From contig JACAAK010000004.1 of NCBI GenBank assembly GCA_025093985.1, forward strand, positions 806,001-870,000: DNA of 64,000 nucleotides, given 5' to 3'. The notes under the pieces were generated by a model. The model was not told where the DNA came from and ran no database searches. It worked only from the letters and a program-made list of their open reading frames with translations. The stretch comes from Calvatia gigantea. Taxonomy: Eukaryota; Basidiomycota; Agaricomycetes; Agaricales; Lycoperdaceae. Positions within the stretch are counted from its first letter, which is position 1; each line of letters begins with the position of its first letter. This document shows positions 36,167-47,300 of this stretch, in pieces. Both the position numbers and the translations under genes were made by a program.

Positions 36167-38900
36167 ATGGGGGTCGGTCTTCATACTGTGCTTTCGTCCT
36201 TATGCTGCTTTCACTCTTCGGTACGATCTTCGGAGGTGGTCGATTCTGCCGGTTCAGGACAGCAGCCGGTGCCTGAGCGTGGTGCTCACAAGCCAGACGA
36301 AACCAAACTGGACCCAACACCTCTGCACGTCGACCGCGACACCCCGCCACCTTCGAATGTCTCATCCAGTAAGTACCCTCCAACGCCGCGCTCCGTTCAG
36401 CTGAGAATACGACCTCGTGATCTAGAAGAGGGACCTGAGAAACAGACGACCACATCGGCTACCGCAGGCCCCGAGAAGACTAAACATGGTCTGTACTTTC
36501 ATCTTAAAGACCCCACGAACGTGCTGACAACATACTTCGCTGGAATGGATCGGACAATCTTCAAGCATCAGGCCAAGCTCCCACGGACGCAAACGGATTC
36601 TTCAACAACGCTCATGACCTCATCTTTTACCAGCCAGTCATGAATAGTATCAACGAAACCAAGGAGGAAGGTGTGCGCGGGTCTTCAGCGCTCATGACCT
36701 CTAATAAATCTGTCATTAGTCTTGCGGTGGCTCGCCGTATTCACAATGTCTGGTGCCGAGTTCGACGCCAGTGGTCATGTTCCCGGTTGTCACCCTGGTA
36801 CCCGAATAACGATTCTGGAGACATTGCAAGATTGGATCGATGACACCCAACATATCTGCCGAATGCTGTGGTTGCATGGACCTGCTGGCGTCGGGAAATC
36901 GGCAGTTCTCCAAAGTCTGGCAGAGCGATTGTCGGAAACCTCGAAGCTGGGCGCAACCCTGTTCTTCTCCAGACCAAATGGGCGCCACAACCCTGTCTTC
37001 GTTATTCCTACCATTGCTTATCAACTGGCTGTCAGGATCCCGACTTACAAAGAATATGTCAATCGAGTCATGATCAGGTAACCCGAAGCTGTTGGAGAAG
37101 GACATGGAGCGCCAGTTCTGGGCGCTTATTATTGAGCCCTTTACCAAGTTGAAATTGACAGCGGCAGGTGGCAGATGGGCAATTTTACTGGATGGACTAG
37201 ACGAATGCCAGGGAGAGAATGCACAAACCCTCATCATCAAGCTCATCAGCCGCTTTACCCGCCGATATCCCACAAACCCCCTAATCTGGGTCATCGCGAG
37301 TCGTCCCGAGGCGCACCTGCAGGTTGCGTTCAATTCTGAAGAGGTCAACGGCTCCTTCAAAGAGCATGAAATCCTCGCAAACTCGGACGATGCGTGCCGC
37401 GATGTAGAGAAATTCTTACGTGCCAAATTCGGAGAGATACGGCGGAATTACAGGGATCTTATACCTCTAGATGTACCTTGGCCTGCAGAGCAGGATATCA
37501 CCAGGGTTTCCAAAACATCGTCTGGACTGTTTGCTCTCGCAACAACAATTGTCAACTACGTGGATGACCCAGACGCCTGCGATCCCATCTCCCAGCTGGC
37601 CACTGTCTTGTCCGTCACTGAGGGCCTCGAGCCAGGTTCTCTCTCGGCACTGTACACATTGTATTCCGCGATCCTCGCCGGCGTCCCTAGAACCATGTCA
37701 CCGATTCTCAAGCTGGTATTGGCTATTTACACTACACTGGGGAGCGGGTCATCGGTACTCACTGACAGTGAAGCTGACGTTGATGATTTTCCGCTTGTGC
37801 TTTTCGCTACGGTGTTTGGATTACAACAGCACACTGTGTATGGAGCGCTCCGGAAACTACATTCGGTTATCAAGGTGCCTCCTCTCAATGAATCCGGTTC
37901 TCGAGGAATCAAGTTTTACCACGCTTCATTCTCCGATTACTTGAAGACGCTAGGGACTTATGCATTTGATGTCGGTGTGGTGACGAAATTGTGGTGGGGG
38001 TATTTTGCGATTATGCATGGAATGGATTCAACTGGTAGGATTTTGACTCTACTATTCTTGGTTCAGTTCTGACCTGACTAGTATACCGTAATGCCATTTC
38101 TGACGGGCGTCCTCCGGTTCCGCTGTCCTGGAACGTGACACTGGCAGATAGCGTGGTGAGAGACCTGTGGGACAGTGGACTTGAATGCCTCCTCCACTTG
38201 GTATTGCCTAAATGCTCGGTTCCTGGTGACGCGCATTTTGACCATGCTCACCTGTCTCTGAATGCGAGGGAAATACAGAACGTCCTCGAGAAGATAGATT
38301 TTAGTGCACTGATCTTTCGGCACAGCCATGTGACCATTTTCCCAGAACTCTTCGACCTCTTCGAATGGTTAAACAGTGTGAGTCTTACCCTTCTTCGGGG
38401 GTCTGGTATTGCTCGCTGACAGATCAATTGAAACAGGCATCACCCGAATTGGCGCAATTAGACATAGTGAAAAAGATACCCCTGAAAGACTTGGATCTCA
38501 CGTGTATTCCGGAGACAAAGCTCAGTCATGAGTTTAGTTGGACGCGTGGTGGGCGACTCACTGGACGATATGGTAGAGAGTCTGAGGGTGGGGGTACCAG
38601 GCTTTCTTATAACGTGGACTGTTACATTACCACGTCCGCTCAGGTTGGCTTCACTTTTTTCTTTTTGGCGGTATTGGCTGAAGTTGCGCAACTTGTCCTC
38701 TGCAGCACCTCCATGAAGACCAGATGGATAAAACGCTTCCAATTGAAGGGCTATTCTCTAAGTTGGACAAACTTCGCAGTGACAGCCCGACGATAGACAC
38801 TCTGATTGTCGGGGGACGACCATCCAGAAGATGTGCATTTATATGTAATCAGCCCACAACTGACGGATGGGGTTCATTTTACTACGTGCCGTATAGTTGA
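36167..38900 (+). pseudogene. NACHT-domain (STAND NTPase) gene, disrupted copy
   Basis: This is a paralogue of the intact gene at 56.7-59.3 kb, with the same exon order. The first exon has DETKLDPTPLHVDRDTPPPS. A small exon with GFFNNAHDLIFYQPVMNSIN follows, then a large NACHT exon from about 36720 with GCHPGTR, the Walker A motif LHGPAGVGKSAVLQSL and Walker B ILLDGLDECQG (about 37180). C-terminal exons carry RPPVPLSWN, LDIVKKIPLKDLDLTCIPE and RRCAFICN, ending FYYVPYS at 38898-38900. At 37076-37090, where the intact paralogue has an unbroken codon series between MI and LEKDME, this copy has a TAA and one extra base. The open frame therefore splits into 36722-37081 and 37092-38072. Unless an unseen intron spans the site, the copy makes only a truncated P-loop protein. 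Confidence 0.85.
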
Positions 38901-39021
38901 ATGCATTCGCAACCGCTTTCCTTCAAGAGTTCAGGAGACATTGTAGTCACTAGCAACCGAAAACCTCGACCTCTAAAATCGAGTCCATAGAAACTCAATC
39001 GCAAGCGAAGTTAAGGTAAAA

Positions 39022-40310
39022 TGCTACCCAGACGAAAGGGTCAGGCTGTGGTGGCGTTACTTCCAGAATTTGGAGTGATACCACAACAGCAATATCGCTC
39101 GTAACATAATCAATAGGATCATGGAACTGGCACTGGGAACACGGAACATAACACCGGCAAATTGTTTTCCGTTCGTCGTGCATGTCTAATTGTTCTCCCA
39201 TCCACCGCCCGCCATTTGGTCTGTTTTTGGTCCCAGGCTGCCAGGAACGCTGTCTCACAGGTCAACGCCGTCTCGGCCAATGTCGACAGAACCTTCGCCA
39301 ATAACAAAAACTTATTCTTTGTCGCGCCGTTTTTATGCAGATACAACTGAAGAGGGAGAGTACGGCTAGATGCACGAGCACGTCTGCGTCCGTCCGACGT
39401 TGTTCTTGACCAAAGGGTTGTGTTAGAAAGAGCAGGTAGGAGTGGAGATTACGAAAATGATGAGACAACGGAACGGAGGATAAATTTGTTCCGAAGGCTC
39501 GGAACGATAAGAGAAGGGTCCGGAGAGGTGTCGAGAGCGATTACTGAACGTTCGGAAGGCGGCGTTTATGATTGCGTGGCGATTCGGTGTCGAGACGAGA
39601 GAGAGAAGAGAGAAAGCAAGAAATTGATTAGAGAAATAACGAGAGACAGAGACTTCGAGGCGAAACTTGGCTAATTCGTAGCTACCTGACTACAACAAAG
39701 TATACAGGTTTTTATAGAGGAGAATGGTGGGCTGTGTGCCCGAATTACAAAGAGTAGAATGTATATTTTAGAGAGATAACAAAGAAAAACATACTAGCGG
39801 GGATGAAGACGGGCCGGAAGCTCATTCTATGAGGTTCTAAATTATGAGGAATGTAGAAAAAGTATAATAAGTGAATAGAAGAGCGGTCCGTAAGTTTTTT
39901 TAGAGTCGGAGATGAGAAGTACGGGCGGGCGAGGTGGAGTTCGGAGGTTGGAGCTTCCGTGGTCGGGACTTCCGAATTAGGAAATCGTGTATGATCCGGA
40001 CTTCTGGATGGCTCGGAAATGGGATTTTCGGGGTCGGTGTCTTGGTCATCGTTCTCGGAAGTGAAAGGCGTCGTCGGTGAAGTGGAGTAGTGGGAGGAGG
40101 ACGCGGGTGCCCACGAGAAAATTCACTGCTGGTGCCATAGAGTCAGAGTCACACTCTGGTGAAGAGTGACTCTGCGATCTCACTAGAAATGCATGACCGG
40201 TGACATGGATTCGACGGGACGTCTCTCGAATCACCTCAATCTACAGCCAGTGATTTCCTTCGTCCTCCCTGGGACCTGGGAATTCTACCTCTATTGAGGA
40301 TCGTGACTGT
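39022..40310 (+). pseudogene. Fragments of the PPR-like gene found at 61.8 kb
   Basis: Two blocks match the 5' part of the gene at 61808. The first, 39022-39365, begins with the start-codon region (ATGCTACCCA) and includes GTCTCGGCCAATGTCGACAG, matching about 62125. The second, 40107-40310, includes ATAGAGTCAGAG and GGAATTCTACCTCTATTGAG, matching about 62466 and 62600. Between them, 39366-40106 is purine-rich (GAGA-rich, 39430-39700) with no match in the parent gene, so it may be an insertion or strongly diverged. Stops close all frames. Confidence 0.75.
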
Positions 40311-40404
40311 AGGACGAATCCCCAGCCAGCCTAACCTCGTGGGGGCCGGAGAGTAACAGATTTGAGGCAGGGTAGAAGGAGGAATAGGGCGTATGTACCG
40401 AATT

Positions 40405-41315
40405 AGTTCCCCGGGACGGTGTCGCAATCTTGAATGGATATATTGGTGAGTACCTTTTGTTCGGAAATCCAATGTTCGGTGACGAAAAATGAATATGCAG
40501 AGGAAGGGTTGGAAGACTAAACGTTAGACGATTCACAATAAGATTCTGTTCGAAGCCCAAGTGAGTAGATTAGTTCTGTTGTCAATCGCCTGGCTTGAGT
40601 GGTGGGTGTTGTAAATTGTTACGACAGAGCCAGAGTATATCAAGACCATACCCGCAGCCCAGTTTGAGCATTTCAGAAAGGTGAGTCTCTTCCACATCCT
40701 CCCTGCAGAAGATACCGAGCGATAATGTGTGCATAGGTCCAGAAACCTAGTAGCTCCTGAAATGCCCTCTCGGCGCTGGCGTATTCGCAGCGGATGGTGG
40801 ACTACAGAGGCGCGTGTGCTTCCAAACGAAGGAACGAGACGCTAATGACAGAGTATGGATCCGCCATTAATAACCAGGCCGTTCTCCAGCTGAGACAGGA
40901 TGAGCCACTTTCATGTTCGACAGTGTGCGCTGAAGAATGAACTCGGGGAACAGTCGAGAAAGAGGGTGTAACCGTTGAGCCCTAGGTGTGACCACCTCAC
41001 CTGGCAATATGAATACCAGCTCAAGGTTTATGCACGGTACATATGGGATTGAGCCGGACTCTGCAACGGAATCCCTCTTCGATCACGGTGTACAACTGCT
41101 CTCTGATTCACTACCGTACCCTTACAGCTATTCATCTTCGCGAACACAAGCCCCGAAGAGCATAACCTCTCGATCATATTCCCACAAACATTTTGCGAAG
41201 CAGAAATTAACGACCATGAGGTCATCATACGGTGTTCATTGGCCCTGAGGAAAAGGCGGGAACGGTACAGTAGCCTAGGACTCAACCTAAACAAGGGACT
41301 TTCGATATAGAGGGT
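40405..41315 (+). pseudogene. P450 pseudogene related to 33.4-35.8 kb gene
   Basis: It aligns in order with the P450 gene from the NGYI exon end (ATGGATATATTG, 40434) through AGGAAGGGTTGGAAGA (40499), CAGTTTGAGCATTT (40658), TTGAGCCGGACTCTGCAACGG (41049; SATESLFDHGVQLLSDSLPY) and SSYGVHWP (41224) to ACTTTCGATATAGAGG (about 41300). The I-helix and haem region are absent. Introns are partly retained. It has stops and many substitutions. Confidence 0.82.
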
Positions 41316-41551
41316 GACTTCTTACTGGACATTAATGGTTTCTGAGTCAACGACAGCATTTCTAGTAAATAGACTTGAGCTAAAGCCTGGAAAAGGGGGG
41401 CACCAGTCAATATTAAGCATAGCGACTTCATCAGTGCAATCACAAATCGGTTTGATCAGGGAGCTTTTTTTGCACTGATGGATTCTGGCCGTCACCAGGT
41501 CACTCCTCACAGTCAAGCAATAATCAAGGCGGGTGCGGCCCGTGAACCCTT

Positions 41552-42566
41552 TCATTTTTGCTTATCATGTCGGGGACACAACCGCCCGCCCTCAGCCGAA
41601 ATCCATCGATCCCCTCCAACGGCGGTTGTCCCATATAGCATGTGATCCGGATCCCACTTGTCTTTGACCTGCAACAACTTGTCATAGTTGACGCCATAGA
41701 AGTTTTTCTTCCAGTTGGGATCAAACCCATCCGCCTGATATGTGCGAGCATGATCTTTTTGCGTAGGAATGTAGTTGCTCACCTCGTTTAGCTACGCTCC
41801 TGTCTCCGGAACTATTTCAACGAGCCTGTTTGTCAAGGTAATCACCGACCTCGTTCCCACAAACTGTTCGTCCCAGTTTGCAGTGTCGTTCCAATTCCTA
41901 AGGTGTACACTCAGTGACCCCGTGCCGTGTCCAGTGGATGTAAAGTTATTTTACCATAAAATAACACACATACTGTGCATTATCCTGAAGGGTGGGAAAA
42001 CGGCGTTGTTTGGGCTCCCAGAAACTGCCACTTGTCGGCAGTAATGCCAACGTCGAGGATACGACCACCGTCGTTGACAATCCCCCGTAGGGTAGTAAAC
42101 AAAGTCGAGCGACTTTGTTCACTTTCCCAAACCCTCATTGGCAGGATCCGGGCACCAGGGAGGTCGTTTCCGGCGAGGATTTCTCCACCGAAAACCTCAG
42201 AGATGAGTGCAGTGGCATTCCGCACCGTGGCATGTTGGACAATCTCTGAGACTGGGGGAGTGATATTAAGAGCCCGCAGTCCATTGGGCCACGGTTGTGT
42301 CAAGGGGGCGGCTTCTTCAGGGGTTTGCTTTGGGAAGGGGGCCAAAGCCTGGAAGGGAGTGTTGTCAAAGGAGTTAACGTGATAGGCGCTGGCGTTGAGG
42401 TATTTAGGTGGTTCTGTGGGGTAGGCAGCAATGCTCCGCCAGTGTGTGCCCAAAGCGGACTGGCAGGGGACTGAGGCTGATAAATCACGCGAACAGTTGT
42501 GGCAGGCATGTTGGGGTACGTTTTGACAGTGACAGACCAAACGACTCCATATGTACCTCCCCCCTA
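41552..42566 (-). pseudogene. BBE-type FAD-linked oxidoreductase, C-terminal pseudogene
   Basis: The minus strand carries GGTYGVVWSVTVKTYPNMPA (the end of the FAD-binding domain, about 42560-42505). It then has RALNITPPVSEIVQ, ATALISEVFGGEILAG and RILPMRVWE (about 42270-42130), and finally the berberine-bridge C-terminal domain: NWKKNFYGVNYDKLLQ, WDPDHMLYGTTAVGGDRW and EGGRLCP (about 41720-41575). The N-terminal half with the FAD-attachment His and Cys is missing. Between 41990 and 41775 the sequence is full of stops. A TA-flanked transposon begins only 21 bp upstream of the surviving end. Confidence 0.85.
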
Positions 42567-42587
42567 TTTCAATTTCGTCCGGAAATA

Positions 42588-43443
42588 CAGTCGCGGACAG
42601 GCAAAATCAACCAATTTTTCCGAAGTTATAGTTTTTTTAAAAATAACCCTGGAAACGATTCTTCTCATCGAAGGCTGTCAGGAAAACTCAAAATCATAAT
42701 ATTCTATCGAGCCGTTCCTCTGCAAAATGCTAAATAAGGAAATAGGACCAAAAAATTGGCAGAGGACCGAAATTTCTATAGAAATTTATGAAAATATGTG
42801 CAATCAATTCCTTTTGCTAAAGCACGAACAACCCCAGGTTTTCAAACAATTTTAACGAGCCAATGTCACGTTATTAAATGAACATTGATAATCATTATTA
42901 AACCATTTTATATCACCACCGGAACTATTCCACCAGAAAAAAGGGCAAAGCGCAGTATAGGAGGGTTTATATGATAATGGTGTGCTCGCCTATGCTTGCT
43001 TCAGCATTGGCCCCATTCCTTGTGTAAATCAAGCCATAGGCCACTGGGGATGGGGCTGATCGGCCAAGCACCGCCACTTGATACATGTCGAAACTTGAAT
43101 AAAAATGATGGGATCACGCTATCAGCCGGTGGCAACACCCACCGTCCCTCTGACTTCGAAAAATCTGGCCGGAGGTTGTAACTGATGTGACCACCCGAAA
43201 GGGGGGGACCTCGGGGGGACCCATCCGAACACCGAGCAGCCGATGGTATCCTTGGGTTTCGACCATATATGTTGCGAAAAATTTGTGAAAATTTTTGGCA
43301 GTGACCCAAAACTCATGAGAAAAATCCGAAAGTTGTGTATTTTGACGTATTCCATGAATCCAACTCTCTAGCCAAGATTTCGTGCAATTTTATCGAGCCG
43401 ATCGTGAGATATTAAATTTGTTGATTTTGCTTGTCCGCGACTG
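42588..43443. mobile_element. Non-autonomous TA-flanked DNA transposon (MITE-like), 856 bp
   Basis: The left end CAGTCGCGGACAGGCAAAAT (42588 on) is matched by the reverse complement of the right end, CAGTCGCGGACAAGCAAAAT (43443 back). The pairing runs about 30 bp with two mismatches. Both ends are flanked by TA (42586-42587 and 43444-43445), the target duplication of Tc1/mariner-type elements. No transposase frame is present inside. An AT-rich interior flanks a GC-richer centre at about 43030-43240. Its family cannot be fixed without its autonomous partner. Confidence 0.82.
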
Positions 43444-43445
43444 TA

Positions 43446-44598
43446 CTCGCGCAATATTGAACGGATCTTGTAGAAACTCACGTGAATTGTTCCTGCAACA
43501 CTCTCAGCAATGCAACACCTCAATGCATGAAGAGACGAGCCACGCACGAGTGATCAATACTCCTCCCCACAGCTCCAATTCACACAGGGGTTCAATGGCC
43601 CTGGTGAACGTTCAGCTGATGGGATACGAACGAACAAGGTGGCACATGTGGCGGAGGATTAAAGTTGTTCAGGGTGGTGAGAGGAAGTTGGTCGGCGTTT
43701 GAAAGAGCACCATCGCCCGATGACTTGGGGACGTTCAAATGACATCTGTATGCGTGACCTCACCCAGGCCTCCTCACCTACGTGCCTCTCCTCACAGTCT
43801 CCAGTAGTTCTATGGTCATCTTTTCCCAGAACCGCTCTTGCTCATCATACCGTTGTTTGGCTGTTCATGTGTGAAGAATGTTGGGATCAGGTAGGCAAAA
43901 GGGCTCTGAAGTGATCTTGATCTCCCTAATTGATGTTGATTGACTTGACTCCGGTTATCATATAGTCCTCGCCTGCCTACTAGCGAAGTGGCGCCGTGCA
44001 CGAGGAAGAACGTTGAAGTTTAATACGAGGACGCGAGGCAGGTTTTCGGGGGCGGAGTTAGACATACCGAAGATTGCCACAAGCGGCTAAGCTTGGAGGT
44101 CACGTCCGTATTCAAGCACGAAATGTTAACTGCGGCCTCCAGAAGATATATTCCAAAGTCGAGACCCCCCCGTATGTCATGCACACGTTCAAATGTTCCA
44201 TTGCCCGCACCCGCAGCCAACTTCCGATGATCCAGGAGCCAGATCTCCTTTACATGAACCTTCGATTGATGAAGCTTCAATAGCTCTAATGTTCCCATGC
44301 TAGAAGTTGATGTTGCTCAACCATCATAAACCGTTATAAATGGCTAGGTGTTGGTGATGGACGGTGTAACGCCGCCCCCATACACAGCCCAACCACTCCC
44401 ATGAAACAAGTAAAATCAAACATCAATGTTGCTGTATAATTAGGCCAATACACTGGATGGTGAACAGGTGATTTCTCCATCAGAGTGAGGTTCGGACAGC
44501 CCAGACCAGTATCTATCCACGATATCGCGACAAATTACTCCACGTTCCTTCCCACTTCTACCCTGAGTGACGCATAGTCCGAAACCGTCTGTTAAATC
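43446..44598. other. Intergenic, nothing recognised
   Basis: There are open frames of about 70-105 codons, but none carries a motif or splice pattern that I recognise. Confidence 0.5.
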
Positions 44599-46243
44599 AT
44601 GGCAAGTCCAGAAATCATCTCGCAGCTGGCTAGTAAGCTGGCTGCTGGGGTTACAGAAGTACAATGGCTTAATGTATATTTTGTTACTTTGTGAGCATAG
44701 AGAATGGCTGATACGGAATTTACAGTATACCCTTGGTGTGTCTCCTCGTTGACGCAAGACCTGACATTGAAGCTGATCAATCCCGAATGGTGTTGCAAAG
44801 TTCCAAGCATCACGCTCGTGGTATGTCCATCTATGTTCTCGTTCGTTAGGCGAGCTAATTTCTACTTGTTCCTATAGGTCCTGGATTGGTTACTGACACT
44901 CGACTTAGAGGTTTCACTCATTTGGAGTTCACCACGGAGCGGAACAAAGTTGCTGTTCCTCCTCACTCGCTATTTGCCCTTTATAGATGTCTCCGTTGCA
45001 ACATACTGCGAGTCATGGCGCCCCTTCCATGAATCTGCATTCTCATAAATGAATTTATTCGCAGATCAATTTGGTTATGCACTCCCTCAACATGTATGCA
45101 AAATGTCCTATCATTGGTTGGCTTGTGAGCAGACTCTCTCGGGATCTACGACTGATAACAACAATCATGAATCTTATCTTGGGTTTGATCAGGGATGTTT
45201 GTCATTGGTCAATGTTTTGCAGTGTGTACGTCTCAGCCGGCTTTTTAGACGGTGGTCATTCACTTATTTTATCAGTGATTCTGACAACGAGGACCTGGGC
45301 TGTTTGTGGAAAGGGAAAGTGGTCGACATACGGACTGTTTGGGGTTTATGGTGTGGCGGCAACATCATTCCTCGTACTTATTGGGCTGTACTTGAGGTCG
45401 TCCACCTGTAAGTGTTCTGCTACCTGTTATTGAGCTAACTAACCATGACGTTTTTGATAGTTGAAGCGTCGCCTGTTCCTCGGTTGATTGGATGTATTGC
45501 CGGAGGAAATGGTCCATACCTAGCCTCAATCTATGTAATACTCATGTTTTATGATGGAGGTAAGCTCTCTGTTTTCACCGAAATGGCCAATTCAAACAAT
45601 GGAAATAAAGGTTTGCTGTTACTCATGATTGCCCAGGGGGTATCGGCACGTAGGTCTATGATTCCCTTTTGCTGTGTTCCGGAATCTACCCACACATGAC
45701 AGTCAGAGCAGCTGGAAAATCCCAACTCACTCGAGTTGTCTATCGAGATGGTAAGTTTCTTGGCCACTACTGTCGGAGCATTTTCATAAAGCATCCCCTC
45801 TTACAGGGATTTTGTACTATATATACATATTTGGTGCGTGAACTCACTGTTCTAATGGTGGATATGTTTATAGCGGCTGTGATAGGTCTTTCGCTCGTCA
45901 ACACTGTCGTAATTTTTCGACTTCAAGTGGGTGTGTTGTATTACATCTCTTCCTTGGCTCACAGTGTCTCCCAGAATGCTTACAAGACTATGTTGGTACC
46001 GTATGCATACTCTGTTTGTTGTTGCGAGGCCAAACAACTCACCCACTGACTAGTATAGAGCGGGTTACTTACTCGATTCTGGCTTGTCGGGTAGTTTTGC
46101 ACATTCGGGAGCAGGGTGAGAGGGGGGGACTACTCGGTTTGCCGTCTGAGCAAATGACTGGGCCGCTGCGTTTCGCACATACAACCCAAAGGACAGGCCA
46201 CGCCGAAACCGGCATGGGTGAAGGACTCGGTGGTGGAGGGTAA
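44599..46243 (+). CDS. DUF6533-type multi-pass membrane protein P3
   Basis: This is the fifth member of the family and lies 19 kb from the others. Exon 1 starts at ATG 44599 (MASPEIISQLASKLAAGVTE...LN, then GTATAT). Next come a micro-exon near 44725, an exon with PSITLV (44800-44821), and the signature exon LDWLLTLDLEVSLIW with TRYLPFIDVSVATY (44881-45008). Then follow DQFGYALPQHVCKMSYHWLA (45064 on), VILTTRTWAVCGKGKWSTYG (about 45278-45335), LIGLYLRSST, EASPVPRLIGC (from about 45463), LIAQGVSA, TVRAAGKSQLTRVVYRD (about 45700-45750), AVIGLSLVNTVVIFRLQ (about 45875) and [17 protein letters not shown] (about 46070-46120). The tail is RFAHTTQRTGH, with the stop at 46241-46243. Tail and exon 1 resemble M1 and M2 more than P1 and P2, although the gene is on the plus strand. 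Confidence 0.72.
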
Positions 46244-47300
46244 TGACTGGGGCCAAACCACCGATGGAATTAGACACCAACTTAGTTTGAGCCGTTCAGA
46301 ATTATGTGGAAATAAATCTGTGAAAATAGTCGCGCGTAAGGGCTGGGGTCGTGTAACGTATCGTTGGTGCAAAGGCTTAACAAAAGTTAAAATTCAACGT
46401 TCAACGTTCAACGCTCGGTCTCCGTTATGTTTAGGGCTCAGGCCCCACGGTTCACCCTGTTCAACGCAAGACCGTTCAAATCGAGTCAGCGTAGTCGGCT
46501 AAAAATTACGGAAATCTATGTCTACACCCTCCTTAGCACCCGCCACCTATCGTCCGCTGACCCCTTCACACCTCCGCAGCCTTTTCACAGCGCAAACAGT
46601 CGCGAGTACATCTGAGCGTCCAGCTAGCGAGATCATGCGGGTTTCTTGGGTGTGTTGGGATGGAAACGATGTTGACAAGGGTCACTTAGCTTCGTAAATT
46701 GTTTAGCATGCTGGGTCATAAAGGAAAACCACAGGTTTCGCGTGTATACATGCCGTAGAGTTTGATGAGCTACCAAGCACGTTAGGTATGATGGATATAG
46801 CATATCAAGAAATGTGTTACCTTATCCTCGATCCCAGTGCATGAGCTTTAGGGGATCAGATTGATTGAAGGCATTGGAGACCATGCCACCGACAACCAGC
46901 AGGGGTCTCTCAATGATGTACTAAGTAAAGCTTGAGTGGAATGAAGTTAGGTAGAGCAGAAAAGAAAGGATCGTACGTGTGTGCATTCGACCTCAACTGT
47001 ATCGGGCAGTCGATTTCAACAAAACCAAACTTCCGATCCCAGATTCCTTGACACTCATTTGTGGATGAACATCCCGCGTAGCCCGCCTTTCCATCTTCTC
47101 ATAACTATTCTAGCAACACTGAGGCCGAGGGTTCACCAATCTACAACTTCACCATCATGGGCCTTTCGGACGCTGCCAAAATTTCCCAGTGACGCTGGAG
47201 AGCACTATAATTTCAGGACGTCACGATGGTCTTTGTGGAGTCAATCTCACCCTATGTAGTTAGAGGCACCGGTTCACGCGCCTGCGTTGACGAGATCTCA
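46244..47300. other. Intergenic, nothing recognised
   Basis: No coding signal was found. A short repetitive stretch near 46395-46415 (TTCAACGTTCAACGTTCAACG) is the only local structure noted. Confidence 0.5.

Noticed and set aside
42996..43355. Short open frames on both strands inside the MITE
   Set aside because: They lie within a non-autonomous transposon, and none has transposase motifs.
46395..46415. Short TTCAACG tandem repeat
   Set aside because: It has only three units and no spacers, so it is not a CRISPR array and shows no other function.
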